Below, in pieces: positions 26,050 to 34,905 of a stretch of 64,000 bases of DNA (within the stretch, counting starts at the first letter, position 1; each line of letters begins with the position of its first letter). The stretch is from GCA-2715965 sp047608975. GTDB taxonomy: Bacteria; Verrucomicrobiota; Verrucomicrobiia; Limisphaerales; JAYPXF01. The DNA is taken from assembly GCA_047608975.1 (NCBI GenBank), contig JBLFYM010000003.1, positions 1 to 64,000 of the forward strand, read 5' to 3'. The notes below the pieces were generated by a model. The model searched no databases and was not told the origin of the DNA. It saw only the letters and a program-made list of their open reading frames with translations. The position numbers were made by a program, and so were the translations under genes.

Positions 26050-26921
26050 TTTCGGGTAAGCAGCCCCATCGCCTTCATCCACTCGCTGCAACGTTGATGC
26101 CAGTGACTGACGGGATGATCAGAGGGACGGAGCCCGTAGCCGTGGCCACCTTTGGTGTAGATATGGAGTTCAGCGGGAACTCCGGCCTGCTTCAGTTCCA
26201 GATAGAACTGGGCGGCGTTGTAGCCACGCAGTTTGTCATCGCTGGTGACGGCAATGAAAGTGGGTGGCGTGTCTTTCGTCACCTTCATCAACGCATCCAG
26301 CGGCGCGGGATTCCGCTCGTCGGCGTAGTACGCGGGATAGATCGGGCAGATGAAATCCGGGCGGGCGCTGAGCTGGTCTGCTTCGTCTTGGGCTGAATAC
26401 CCTAATTTCTTAAAATGCAGCCCCGCCATGGTCGTGAGATGGCCACCGGCGGAGAAACCGAGAATGCCGACCCGCCCGGGATCAACACCCCAGGCCTTGG
26501 CATTGTGCCGCATGACGCGGATCGCGCGCTGGGCATCCTGCAATGGTTCAAGATGTGGTGTGGCCGGGTGGCGGCGCGGCACGCGATATTGGAGTACTGC
26601 ACAGGTGACACCGACGGAGTTGAAATACTCCGCGACTTCCAATCCCTCCTTCGGCCACGCGAGGATATTGTAGCCACCGCCAGGACAGATGATCAGCCCC
26701 ACGCCATTTGCTTTGCCTTTGGGGGCACGAAACAGCGTCAGGCTAGGTTGGTCAACGAACGCGATCCGCTCCTCGGTCGTCTTCTTTTTGGCGGCGTCGA
26801 TCTTTTCTGGGGTGAGTTGAACGGAGCCATCCGGGAGTCCGGCGGGCCAGAGATCGATCACGGGTTTATCCGCGGCAAAAGTCGAGGTGGCCACGGCAAT
26901 GAGGGCAATGAGATGTTTCAT
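26046..26921 (-). CDS. Secreted alpha/beta hydrolase (acetyl-esterase/BD-FAE-like)
   Basis: A 291-residue protein with a signal peptide (MKHLIALIAVATSTFAAD). The oxyanion loop ICPGGGYNIL, nucleophile elbow GILGFSAGGHL (Ser near residue 155), acid near TSDDKLRG and histidine in YTKGGHGYGL make a complete triad in the order of bacterial acetyl-xylan or bifunctional feruloyl/acetyl esterases. The first gene of the hydrolase-LOG-ABM operon. Divergent to the GspF/PilC gene across 196 bases (26922-27117), which should hold both promoters. Confidence 0.87.
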   Translation of the reverse strand: MKHLIALIAVATSTFAADKPVIDLWPAGLPDGSVQLTPEKIDAAKKKTTEERIAFVDQPSLTLFRAPKGKANGVGLIICPGGGYNILAWPKEGLEVAEYFNSVGVTCAVLQYRVPRRHPATPHLEPLQDAQRAIRVMRHNAKAWGVDPGRVGILGFSAGGHLTTMAGLHFKKLGYSAQDEADQLSARPDFICPIYPAYYADERNPAPLDALMKVTKDTPPTFIAVTSDDKLRGYNAAQFYLELKQAGVPAELHIYTKGGHGYGLRPSDHPVSHWHQRCSEWMKAMGLLTRK

Positions 26922-27117
26922 GTGTTTGAAGGCCGAACCTAGCGCTCCCGGTAGATGCGCTCAATGGGATTTGCATCGGGCGGATGCGGCGAGGGCGCGC
27001 TTCAGCGCTTTTGGTTCGATTCACATTGCCAAGACCAAAGTGCACCCTCGAACAAACTACGCCGGCGAACTTCATTGCGCCTGATTCCGCCCTTACCTAG
27101 ACTCAGAAGAGACCATC

Positions 27118-28323
27118 ATGCCTAGTTTTGCATTTACAGCCCGGGAAGCCGGCAGCGGCCGGGAACTTCGCAACACGATCGATGCCCCCACCGAGCAGGA
27201 CGCGGTCAAGGCGCTGCTTGATCGGAATCTGCTGGTCACCGCGATCACCGCAGCAGCAGCCAAGAAGGGCAAAGCACGATCGGGAACTGTACCGCTGGCT
27301 GATCTGGTCATATTCACCCGCCAGCTCGCCACCCTGATCGACGCCGGCATCTCGATTGTGCAGTCGTTGCAGACGCTCGCCGAACAGACGACGAACAAGA
27401 TCATGCGGGATCTGATCCGCGACGTCACTTCTCGTGTGGAGAGCGGCGAAAATTTTTCCCAGGCCTTGGCGCGGCACCCAAAGGTGTTCAGCCGCATGTA
27501 TGTCAGCATGGTGGATGCCGGTGAAAAAGGCGGTCTGCTGCAGGAGATTCTCTCCCGGCTGGCCACTTATCAGGAGAACACCGCCCGGCTGCACAAGAAG
27601 GTGAAGTCAGCAATGATGTATCCTTCGGTCGTCACCTTGGTCGCGGTCACAATTACCATCTTCCTGATCGTCAAGGTCGTCCCGGTGTTCACGGAAATCT
27701 ACGACGGGTTTGACGCGGAACTCCCGGGACCCACGCAGCTCCTGCTAGCGGTCAGCGATTGGATGAAGGCCTGGTGGTTTATGATTATTGTGGGGTTGAT
27801 CGGCAGCGGCTTTGCCTGGCTGAAATGGATCGACACCAAACCCGGTCGCGAATTCTGGGATGGCATCCGAATCCAGCTCCCGGTCTTTGGCGGCATCGCG
27901 CATAAGATCTGTCTCGCACGCTTTGCCCGGACGCTTTCATCACTGCTCCGGAGCGGTGTGCCGGTACTCGAGGTTCTGAACATCGTCGCCAATACCTGCG
28001 GTCACACCGGCATGGAAAAATCAATCCGGACCTCTTCCGAAGACATCGAGAAAGGCGACGGCATCGCGTCCGCGTTGGGCAAACACCCGATCTTCCCTCT
28101 GATGATCATCCGCATGTTGTCAGCCGGTGAACAGACCGGCCGGATCGATTCGATGCTGGAAAAAGTCGCCGACACGCTCGACGAGGAAATCGACACGATC
28201 CTCTCCGGCCTGACCTCGCTGATCGAACCGCTGCTCATCGTCTTCCTGGGCGTGACCATCGGCGGCATCGTGATCTGTATGTTCCTGCCCATCTTCAAGA
28301 TGAGCGAGATCATCAACAAGTAG
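27118..28323 (+). CDS. Type II secretion / type IV pilus inner-membrane platform protein (GspF/PilC)
   Basis: A 401-residue protein. The N-terminal cytoplasmic start PSFAFTAREAGSGRELRNTI is typical of GspF/PilC. It is followed by two repeated T2SSF domains (about 65-190 and 270-395; each begins FTRQLATLIDAGISIVQSL-like or FARTLSSLLRSGVPVLEVL) and three hydrophobic segments near residues 165, 220 and 375. It forms the platform that couples the assembly ATPase to the pseudopilus or pilus. No other secretion gene is nearby, so it is an orphan component, as often seen in PVC genomes. An AGAAGAG ribosome binding site precedes the ATG. Confidence 0.92.
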   Translation: MPSFAFTAREAGSGRELRNTIDAPTEQDAVKALLDRNLLVTAITAAAAKKGKARSGTVPLADLVIFTRQLATLIDAGISIVQSLQTLAEQTTNKIMRDLIRDVTSRVESGENFSQALARHPKVFSRMYVSMVDAGEKGGLLQEILSRLATYQENTARLHKKVKSAMMYPSVVTLVAVTITIFLIVKVVPVFTEIYDGFDAELPGPTQLLLAVSDWMKAWWFMIIVGLIGSGFAWLKWIDTKPGREFWDGIRIQLPVFGGIAHKICLARFARTLSSLLRSGVPVLEVLNIVANTCGHTGMEKSIRTSSEDIEKGDGIASALGKHPIFPLMIIRMLSAGEQTGRIDSMLEKVADTLDEEIDTILSGLTSLIEPLLIVFLGVTIGGIVICMFLPIFKMSEIINK

Positions 28324-28390
28324 CCGGCAGGACAGGAAAGCACAGTCGGACAGACCACGTGTCCATCCTACCTGATGACCGGGTAACAAC

Positions 28391-29839
28391 TCAGGCAAAC
28401 AGATCTGTCACAGCTCTGCCGGTGCCATCGATCGTGGCGTAAAAAGGACGTCGCTCTACATCAAACGCGGTCTTCGGACTGATGCCCATGGCGGTGAACA
28501 TCGTGGCGTGCATGTCAGGAATGGAGACAGGATTTTCAACGGCTACGAGCGGACGCTCATCCGCCGTGCGGCCGTAGAGGTATCCGCGTTTCATTCCGCC
28601 GCCGAACATCATCACGGAAGTGCCACCCGTGAAATGGCGATGTAATCCATAGTGCTTCATCTCGCCCAAGCGTTCAGTCCGAGCGCGGCTCTGGTCCTTG
28701 GCGTTTGAGCCCGGCACTCCTTCAATAATCATGTCGCGACTGAACTCACTGGCGAGCACGACGAGCGTGCGATCGAGAAGTCCGCGATCCTCCAAGTCCC
28801 GAATCAGTTGGGCGATCGGCCGATCAATTTCACTTTTCATCCGCTTCACCGTCGTGTGCCCACTCTCGTGGGTATCCCAGTGAACGAACGGAATGTATTC
28901 GGAGGACACCTCGATGAAACGGGCTCCAGCTTCGGTGAGACGCCGGGCCAAAAGACAGCCTTGGCCGAAGCGGCTGGTATTGTAAGCGTCATGGCTTTCC
29001 TTTGGTTCGAGCGAGATATCGAAAGCCTGTTTGTGCTTCGAGGTAAGCAGGCGGTGCGCGTCATCCATCGAGCGGATCATGGATTGCTGCTGGAAGTCGC
29101 TGAGGTAATCGCGATGCGGGCTCTGATCGACGAGTTTGCGGTAGTGGCGATAGCGGTTCGCGAACCGGCCGGGTTCCATTCCCTTCGGCGGCCGGACGGA
29201 TTCGGCAGCGTCCTGCGGATAAGGAAGATTGAAAGGCCCGTATTCCGAGCCAAAGAAACCGGCGGTGGTGAAGGCTTTGATTTCCTCCTTCTCGCCAGTG
29301 CCTTCCAGACGTTGACCAATGTTGATGAAGGGCGGAATGACCGGATTCTTCGGTCCTTTGACCTTGGCCATCCACGCTCCAATGTGAGGCGCTGCGACGG
29401 TCAAAGGCGGCACGTAGCCCGTGTGCCAATGATATTGATGCCGTGAGTGAAGAATGTGCCCCAAATCCGCCTGCACATGCGAACGGATGAGCGTCGCGCG
29501 ATCCATCACCTGGGCAACATTTTCGAATCCTTCCGTCAGCTTGATGTTGTCGACCGCGGTGTCGATCGCGGGAAAGGTGCTGAGGATCTTCTTCACGTCC
29601 AGCCCCTTCTCGAAAGGATAGTAGCGCTTCGGATCAAGCGTGTCCGGCGCGGCCATGCCGCCTGCCATCCAGATCAGGATACAGGTGTCAGCCGTGGCTT
29701 CCGGATGGGCGATCTTGCCGCCCTCAGATGCGCTCAACCCAGGCTCGCCCATCATCATCGTGGCAGCGGAGGCAGCGGAAACTTTCTTCAGGAAATCGCG
29801 GCGGGCAATCTGTTCAGTTAGGGAATCGCTCATGTTCAT
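28391..29839 (-). CDS. DUF1501 protein, Tat-exported (second copy)
   Basis: A 482-residue protein with a clear twin-arginine signal ARRDFLKKVSAASAATMMMG. DUF1501 features include ILIWMAGGMAAPDTLDPKRY near residue 53, VHWDTHESGHTTVKRM near 325 and LVVLASEFSRDMI near 356. It lies downstream of the DUF1549/1553 gene at 29889 with a 49-base gap, the reverse order to a plus-strand pair but the same operon logic (cytochrome first). Clearly diverged from the copy at 15152, so it is an independent module and not a recent duplicate. Function unknown. Confidence 0.9.
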   Translation of the reverse strand: MNMSDSLTEQIARRDFLKKVSAASAATMMMGEPGLSASEGGKIAHPEATADTCILIWMAGGMAAPDTLDPKRYYPFEKGLDVKKILSTFPAIDTAVDNIKLTEGFENVAQVMDRATLIRSHVQADLGHILHSRHQYHWHTGYVPPLTVAAPHIGAWMAKVKGPKNPVIPPFINIGQRLEGTGEKEEIKAFTTAGFFGSEYGPFNLPYPQDAAESVRPPKGMEPGRFANRYRHYRKLVDQSPHRDYLSDFQQQSMIRSMDDAHRLLTSKHKQAFDISLEPKESHDAYNTSRFGQGCLLARRLTEAGARFIEVSSEYIPFVHWDTHESGHTTVKRMKSEIDRPIAQLIRDLEDRGLLDRTLVVLASEFSRDMIIEGVPGSNAKDQSRARTERLGEMKHYGLHRHFTGGTSVMMFGGGMKRGYLYGRTADERPLVAVENPVSIPDMHATMFTAMGISPKTAFDVERRPFYATIDGTGRAVTDLFA

Positions 29840-29888
29840 GGGGTGGGGTGAACCGGTTCAACAAATTCAATCATGCCGACCTCAAAAC

Positions 29889-32312
29889 TCAACGGATCAG
29901 TTGAAACTCAGGTAGCATGAAGACCGCCCAGAGCAGATCTTCAATGCCTTGAGTTCCCTCGGCTTCCGTCACGATTTCAGTGGCAACCTTTCGTTCTCCC
30001 GGCGTTGGCTGACGAGACAGCGCGGAATCGTAGAGCCAGGAAATCAGCCGCTGCGGTTTCATTTTTCGACCCGCGACGTTCTTCGCTCCCCGCTGCATCG
30101 TATCAGCCAGGATCTGACCGTTCTGCAGATCGATTGCCTGCAAGGTGGTGAGTTCGCTCGGCCGGGTGGTGACGACCTGTTCACGCATAGGACGTCCGAG
30201 TGAGCGCATCAGAAAATCAAGCTTCACCAGCGATGCCCTGACGAATACGTCGGTCGCGGAATTGATCTGGGCCAGCTTGGCACGGATGGATCGCCGAACA
30301 GTTCCAGGCAGAAACGACTGGTTGGCGACCGGCACCGCGGGTTGCCAATCCGTGGCCGGTTTCTTCCACCGCCCGCGCGCATCCGGTGCCGCTTTCGTCC
30401 ATTCCCAGGTTTCATCCGTGCCGATGGCGAGTTCCTTTCCTTCCGCCGTCTTGATCCGGGTCTCGAAATACACGGCGGCGGCGTTCGGTGTGTCGCCGGC
30501 ATTGCGGGCGACAATGAGGATCTCATTCTTACCGGCGCGCAACTGGCTTTCCAATGGAACGGCTTCCACCGTGGGCCAAAACTTATCCTCTTTCACTTTC
30601 TTGCCATTCACAAAAAGCGTGTATTCGTTGTCACAGGTAATAATGGCGGCGGCAGACTTTGGGCTGGCTTTGAGCAGGAACTGTTTTCGCACGGTGATTC
30701 GCTCGCCAGCTTTGGGGACGCTTTGGGACGCCTTGGCATAGGACCAGATCCACTTGCCGACCGGCGTCATTTGCGACGCGTCGGTGGAATCCGTCTTGGT
30801 GCTCACGCGCAACACCTGTGCGTCGGGCACGACCGGTCCGGCACTGGTGACCTGCCAGATCGAATCAAGAAACTGTTCGGCAGTCATCCGTCGTGCGATC
30901 GGGCCGCGATAGACGAAGCTGGCATCTTCAGACTTCCGGACCACCGTCCGAGCCTGATAGGCCTGCGATGAAACGATCAGCTCCATGGTCTGCTTCAAAT
31001 CAAAACCGTTGTCCGCAAGATGAACGGCAAGGTGATCAAGCAGATCCGCGTTCCATGGCTCCACCTGCATGGCATCGACGGGATGAACGATGCCGCGGCC
31101 CATCAAGCGCTGCCAGATGCGGTTCACAATCGTGCGGGTGAAACGTCCGTTATCGGTGTGGGTCATCAGCTTGGCCAGCTGTTTGAGCCGTTCAGGCTGG
31201 GGAGCGGCAGGATCAATATCGCCAATTTCCGGGAACAGCCATTTGGCCTCCGCGAACTTGCCAGTCGGTTTGTCGCAGCGATGAATCTCCAGTTTCTCCG
31301 TCCCGTAGATGGCGGCGAAATTATAGGATTCTGAAAGCTTCCAGCGATCAATGAAACTGTCGTGACAGGATGCGCACTTCAGATTGATGCCGAGAAAGAC
31401 CTGGGAAACATTCTGCGCGAACTGAATCTCCAAGGTCTGACTCGAGTTCACATTTCCCCGCCACTTGATTCCTTTGGTAAACCCCTCGGAATCGGCGTTC
31501 GGAGAAATCAGCTCACGCACAAACTGATCGAAGGGTTTGTTATCGATGAGCGAACGGTACAGCCAGTCGGTGATCTGTTTGCGGCCGCCTGTGATGAACC
31601 CCGTTCCCGAGTAATCGTTCCGCAAGAGATCATTCCAGAAGGTCAGCCAATGTTCCGCATATTGAATGTCCAGGGAGAGAACTTCTTTGATCAAGGCATC
31701 CCGCTTGTCGGGAGATTTGTCCGCGATAAATTTGGCCAGACGCTCCGGCGACGGAAGGATTCCCAACAGATCGAGATGAAGCCGACGGGCGAAAGTCCCA
31801 TCGTTCACGCTCTCCGCGCGCGATGCTTTGCCCGCCGCGAGATAACCGTCCAGGATCCGGTCCACGGGATTGTTTCTCCCGTCCCTGGCGGCCGGTAATT
31901 TCGGTCGGCGCGGCTGCAACGGCGGTTCATAACCAGGCTCATCGAACGCAAACCCGCTTTCCCAGGCGACTCCGCCTTCGATCCAGTTGCGGATCAGCTC
32001 AAGTTCCTTCTTCGCCAGGCCATCGCCTTCCGGTGGCATGCGATCATCTTCATCGTCGGTGATCAGCAATTCGTAGAGATGGCTCCTGCGACTGTTTCCG
32101 GGAATCACGACCGGACCGTTTTCTCCGCCCTCCAGCAACGCCTCCCGCGTGTTCAGCGACAGCCCGCCCTTACGTTTGTCGCCGAGGTGACACTTCCCAC
32201 AGTGCTTTCGGAGCACCGGCACGATTTCGTGCGCAAAATCCACGGCGGCGATTGCCGGGCACATCCCGACGAGGCCGATGAGGATTACAAACAGTGTTGT
32301 GTGTCTTACCAT
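29889..32312 (-). CDS. PSCyt1/DUF1549/DUF1553 cytochrome protein (second module)
   Basis: About 807 residues from ATG 32312 with a signal peptide (MVRHTTLFVILIGLVGMCPA). The heme motif CGKCH near residue 34 is followed by DRMPPEGDGL, DUF1549 with a second CASCH in LKCASCHDSFIDRWKL, and DUF1553 from FTRTIVNRIWQRLMG. A beta-sandwich insert (about 520-640; NEYTLFVNGKKVKEDKFW, LRAGKNEILIVARNAG) interrupts DUF1553 and resembles sugar-binding domains of GH2-type enzymes. The C-terminus ends WAVFMLPEFQLIR. It is the first gene of an operon with the DUF1501 gene. A sugar-recognising exported cytochrome is plausible but unproven. Confidence 0.88.
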   Translation of the reverse strand: MVRHTTLFVILIGLVGMCPAIAAVDFAHEIVPVLRKHCGKCHLGDKRKGGLSLNTREALLEGGENGPVVIPGNSRRSHLYELLITDDEDDRMPPEGDGLAKKELELIRNWIEGGVAWESGFAFDEPGYEPPLQPRRPKLPAARDGRNNPVDRILDGYLAAGKASRAESVNDGTFARRLHLDLLGILPSPERLAKFIADKSPDKRDALIKEVLSLDIQYAEHWLTFWNDLLRNDYSGTGFITGGRKQITDWLYRSLIDNKPFDQFVRELISPNADSEGFTKGIKWRGNVNSSQTLEIQFAQNVSQVFLGINLKCASCHDSFIDRWKLSESYNFAAIYGTEKLEIHRCDKPTGKFAEAKWLFPEIGDIDPAAPQPERLKQLAKLMTHTDNGRFTRTIVNRIWQRLMGRGIVHPVDAMQVEPWNADLLDHLAVHLADNGFDLKQTMELIVSSQAYQARTVVRKSEDASFVYRGPIARRMTAEQFLDSIWQVTSAGPVVPDAQVLRVSTKTDSTDASQMTPVGKWIWSYAKASQSVPKAGERITVRKQFLLKASPKSAAAIITCDNEYTLFVNGKKVKEDKFWPTVEAVPLESQLRAGKNEILIVARNAGDTPNAAAVYFETRIKTAEGKELAIGTDETWEWTKAAPDARGRWKKPATDWQPAVPVANQSFLPGTVRRSIRAKLAQINSATDVFVRASLVKLDFLMRSLGRPMREQVVTTRPSELTTLQAIDLQNGQILADTMQRGAKNVAGRKMKPQRLISWLYDSALSRQPTPGERKVATEIVTEAEGTQGIEDLLWAVFMLPEFQLIR

Positions 32313-32705
32313 GTTGCGAGCAGCGACAGTAGGCATCCGGTTGATAGATGTAAACCCGTCTGATAATTCCGATTCTGCCCGGCCGGCGGATATTCATTTT
32401 TGGAGAGCCGCTGCAAAATCTCCAAGCCTCAAAACTCAAGCTACAAATAATTTTCAATTTCCAAGCTTCAATCTGCGGCTGCGGCTGCGGGTGTAAGCGG
32501 GCGTGTTTGATTGGATTTTGAATCTTGGAGCTTCCTCTCGCAAACTTGATGACCTGAACCTGAGCACCGATCCCCTCGTCACAACATTGCGCCCGTTCCA
32601 ACCGCACACGAATCCGCTGATGGGTGAATTTCTCCGCGCAACTCCGCTTCCAACTTGTCAGCCAACCCACACGCTGTTAACCATCGCGCACACTTTACCC
32701 AGACT
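32313..32705. other. Divergent intergenic region with inverted and direct repeats
   Basis: 393 bases between the minus-strand cytochrome gene and the plus-strand propeller gene, with no credible coding frame. It contains the inverted repeat TTGGAGA (32400-32406) / TCTCCAA (32419-32425), and near-identical copies of TCCAAGCYTCAA at 32421-32432 and 32460-32471. A run of CTGCGG-like units lies near 32473-32490. Both promoters should lie here, but I cannot point to a clear -35/-10 pair. Confidence 0.45.
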
Positions 32706-34046
32706 ATGAAGAGTTTCATCGGATTCCCTCTCGCGCTTGCCATTGCAACCTCCGCCCTTTCTGCCTCCGCCGCCAACTGGAGCAACTGGCGCGGCCCGAA
32801 CTACAACGGCACCAGTCCGGAGAAGGATCTCCCGGTGGAATTCAGCCGCACCAAGAACGTAAAATGGAAAGCGGACCTGCCCGGTGTTTCCGCCGCCACC
32901 CCGATCGTCCATGGAGATCATGTCTTCCTCAGCTCCGCGGATGCGGCCAATGACACGCTCCATGCCATCGCGTTGAATCGCACGACCGGCAAGATTCTTT
33001 GGAACCACAAGATCGCCTCCACCTATCGGCGCGACAGTCGCAGCACCTTTGCCGCTCCATCGCCGGTCACGGATGGCAAACTGGTTTACTTCTTTTACGG
33101 CAATGGCGAACTCGCCGCCTATGACTTCAAGGGCAAATCCGTGTGGCACCGCAACTTGCAGGACATTCATGGACAGTTTTCGATCCAATGGACACCGTCT
33201 TCAACTCCGCTGCTCCACGACGGTCGGCTCTATATCCAGGTGCTGCAGCGCGACGTGCAGGTTGAGTTTCGGGGCCAGAAGTTCGGCCAAGCCAAGGACA
33301 ACAAATCCTACCTGCTCGCCGTGGATCCCAAGACCGGCAAGGATCTTTGGAAGGTCTATCGCTCCAGCGAAGCGGTGATGGAATCGCGCGAAGCATTCAG
33401 CAGCCCGTATCCGTTTGTGCACAAAGGCCGCCAGGAAATCGTCCTCGTCGGCGGCGATGACATCACCGGGCACGACCCGAAGAACGGCAAAGAGCTGTGG
33501 CGCTGGGGCACCTGGAATCCCAACCGAATCAGCCACTGGCGACTGGTTCCCTCCCCCGTCTCGGGTGGCGGTGTTTTGCTGGCCTGCGCGCCGAAAAAAG
33601 CTCCAATCTATGCCGTCAAAGCTGGCGGAGAAGGTCGCCTCAGCGACGCCAGCGTCGCCTGGTTCAGTCCCGATCGCGAAATCTCCGCCGACGTTGCCAC
33701 CCCGGCCTTCTCCGATGGGCGCTTCTACATCGTCAACGACTCGAAAGGTCTGCTGCTCAGCGTCAACCCGAAGAACGGTCGCGTCATCTGGAAAGGCAAG
33801 ATGAAGGGGCTCGGCCGGATCACTTCCAAATTCGAGGCTTCTCCCACCGTCGCCGATGGGCATGTCTACCTGATCAACCACAAAGGCGAGGCCTTTGTGC
33901 TCAAGGCCGGAGGCTCCGAATTCAAGCAGGTGCATGTCGCCGCGATGGGCCGCAAGGATGACAACAACGTGCGTTCCGCAATCGTTGTTTCCCAAGGGAA
34001 CCTGTTCATTCGAACGGGCAACGAACTGTTCTGTATCGGCAAATAG
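32706..34046 (+). CDS. Secreted PQQ-like beta-propeller protein
   Basis: About 446 residues from ATG 32706, with a signal peptide (MKSFIGFPLALAIATSALSASA). It opens with WSNWRGPNYNGTSPEKDLP, the typical start of this outer-membrane or periplasmic propeller family in PVC bacteria. Repeated blades of the form ALNRTTGKILW, AVDPKTGKDLWKV and SVNPKNGRVIWKG follow. No cofactor-binding motif of true quinoprotein alcohol dehydrogenases is visible, so it may be a scaffold or a sugar-binding protein. A paralogous-type protein lies at 53951-55336. Confidence 0.85.
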   Translation: MKSFIGFPLALAIATSALSASAANWSNWRGPNYNGTSPEKDLPVEFSRTKNVKWKADLPGVSAATPIVHGDHVFLSSADAANDTLHAIALNRTTGKILWNHKIASTYRRDSRSTFAAPSPVTDGKLVYFFYGNGELAAYDFKGKSVWHRNLQDIHGQFSIQWTPSSTPLLHDGRLYIQVLQRDVQVEFRGQKFGQAKDNKSYLLAVDPKTGKDLWKVYRSSEAVMESREAFSSPYPFVHKGRQEIVLVGGDDITGHDPKNGKELWRWGTWNPNRISHWRLVPSPVSGGGVLLACAPKKAPIYAVKAGGEGRLSDASVAWFSPDREISADVATPAFSDGRFYIVNDSKGLLLSVNPKNGRVIWKGKMKGLGRITSKFEASPTVADGHVYLINHKGEAFVLKAGGSEFKQVHVAAMGRKDDNNVRSAIVVSQGNLFIRTGNELFCIGK

Positions 34047-34094
34047 CTCACGAGCTGACACCCACCGAAAACGAGCTGCCGCAGGGGAACGGAC

Positions 34095-34634
34095 ATGGGA
34101 AAAATACTGGCATACGTCATTCTGATCGTCGTTGTCGTGCGGATTTTCAAAAAATACATCCTGCCCCTGCTGCCCACGTTCACGCAGCAGCTGTTCTCCT
34201 ACACGCTCGATGCGGAGATGAAGGTGCTCGCCATGGACGCGGTCACGCGGGCCAAGGAGGAGTATCGGATCCAGCTCACCTACGATCGTTCCTGCGTGGC
34301 GGATCTGGAGCGGAAGATCCTCAATGATCTGCACAACAATCATCTGATCGAAACCCTCTCCGTGGAACAGCTCGCCTCCGAATCCCAGCTTTGGGGTGCT
34401 TACCTCGGTGAAGTTCTGCGTCGAATCCGACCAGGCGTTTGGCGGGAAAAATCCAAGGGAACCGAACACCGCGCGATGCCCTTCACCTATGGTGTTCGCG
34501 GTGAAGTTTTTCCCTGTGACTGGGTGCTCCGCCGCATCAAGCACGGCGAAAAGTTCAACCTCGCTGCCGCCGTGGAAGATTTTGTGAGCCACCGGGACGA
34601 CCCCAATTACCGGGGCATGGACGAGCAGCAATGA
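34095..34634 (+). CDS. Membrane-anchored conserved hypothetical protein (DUF3806-like?)
   Basis: A 179-residue protein with an AGGGGAACGG ribosome binding site. One N-terminal hydrophobic segment (about 4-25, ILAYVILIVVVVRIFKKYI) acts as an anchor. The soluble domain contains LWGAYLGEVLRRIRPGVW and EVFPCDWVLRRIKHGEKF, a pattern that reminds me of DUF3806-type domains, though weakly. Its stop overlaps the ATG of the diglycine protein downstream (ATGA), so the two are co-translated. I do not know its function; the coupling suggests a shared one. Confidence 0.6.
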   Translation: MGKILAYVILIVVVVRIFKKYILPLLPTFTQQLFSYTLDAEMKVLAMDAVTRAKEEYRIQLTYDRSCVADLERKILNDLHNNHLIETLSVEQLASESQLWGAYLGEVLRRIRPGVWREKSKGTEHRAMPFTYGVRGEVFPCDWVLRRIKHGEKFNLAAAVEDFVSHRDDPNYRGMDEQQ

Positions 34635-34834
34635 CCGGGGCCGAGGTTTCCTTCACCCGAAATCTTGCCCGTCATGTGAAAGCCGATACCTGGATCGTCG
34701 ATGATCAGGGCGCGGTGCGGAAGCACATGGGTGTCTTTGTGGACGGCGAATTGATCAGCGATCGGACCCTGCTGACCGAGCCGGTGAACGCGGACTCGAA
34801 AGTCCACGTCGGGCAGGCACTTTCCGGCGGATAA
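34631..34834 (+). CDS. Short MoaD/ThiS-like beta-grasp protein with C-terminal diglycine
   Basis: 67 residues. The N-terminal VSFTRNLARHV and the C-terminal part with VDDQGAVRKHMGVFVDG, ISDRTLL and the ending VHVGQALSGG match a MoaD/ThiS-like family that is normally about 90 residues. By recalled family pattern, roughly 24 residues covering the first helix (usually after the RH of NL-RH) are absent here. The terminal Gly-Gly is preserved, as needed for adenylation and thiocarboxylate or conjugate formation. It is coupled to the membrane-anchored gene upstream. No E1-like or sulfurtransferase gene is seen in the window. Confidence 0.7.
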   Translation: MTGAEVSFTRNLARHVKADTWIVDDQGAVRKHMGVFVDGELISDRTLLTEPVNADSKVHVGQALSGG

Positions 34835-34905
34835 GGCCCCGAACGGAATACGCAATATTTTCCGTGTATTCCTGGGCTCGTCTGGTTCACCCTTGGCCTC
34901 TTCTG

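Noticed and set aside
33201..34631. A 476-codon open frame on the minus strand
   Set aside because: It is the antisense of the propeller gene and the membrane-anchored gene, whose plus-strand frames have signal peptide, family motifs and ribosome binding sites. The minus frame shows no recognisable domain.
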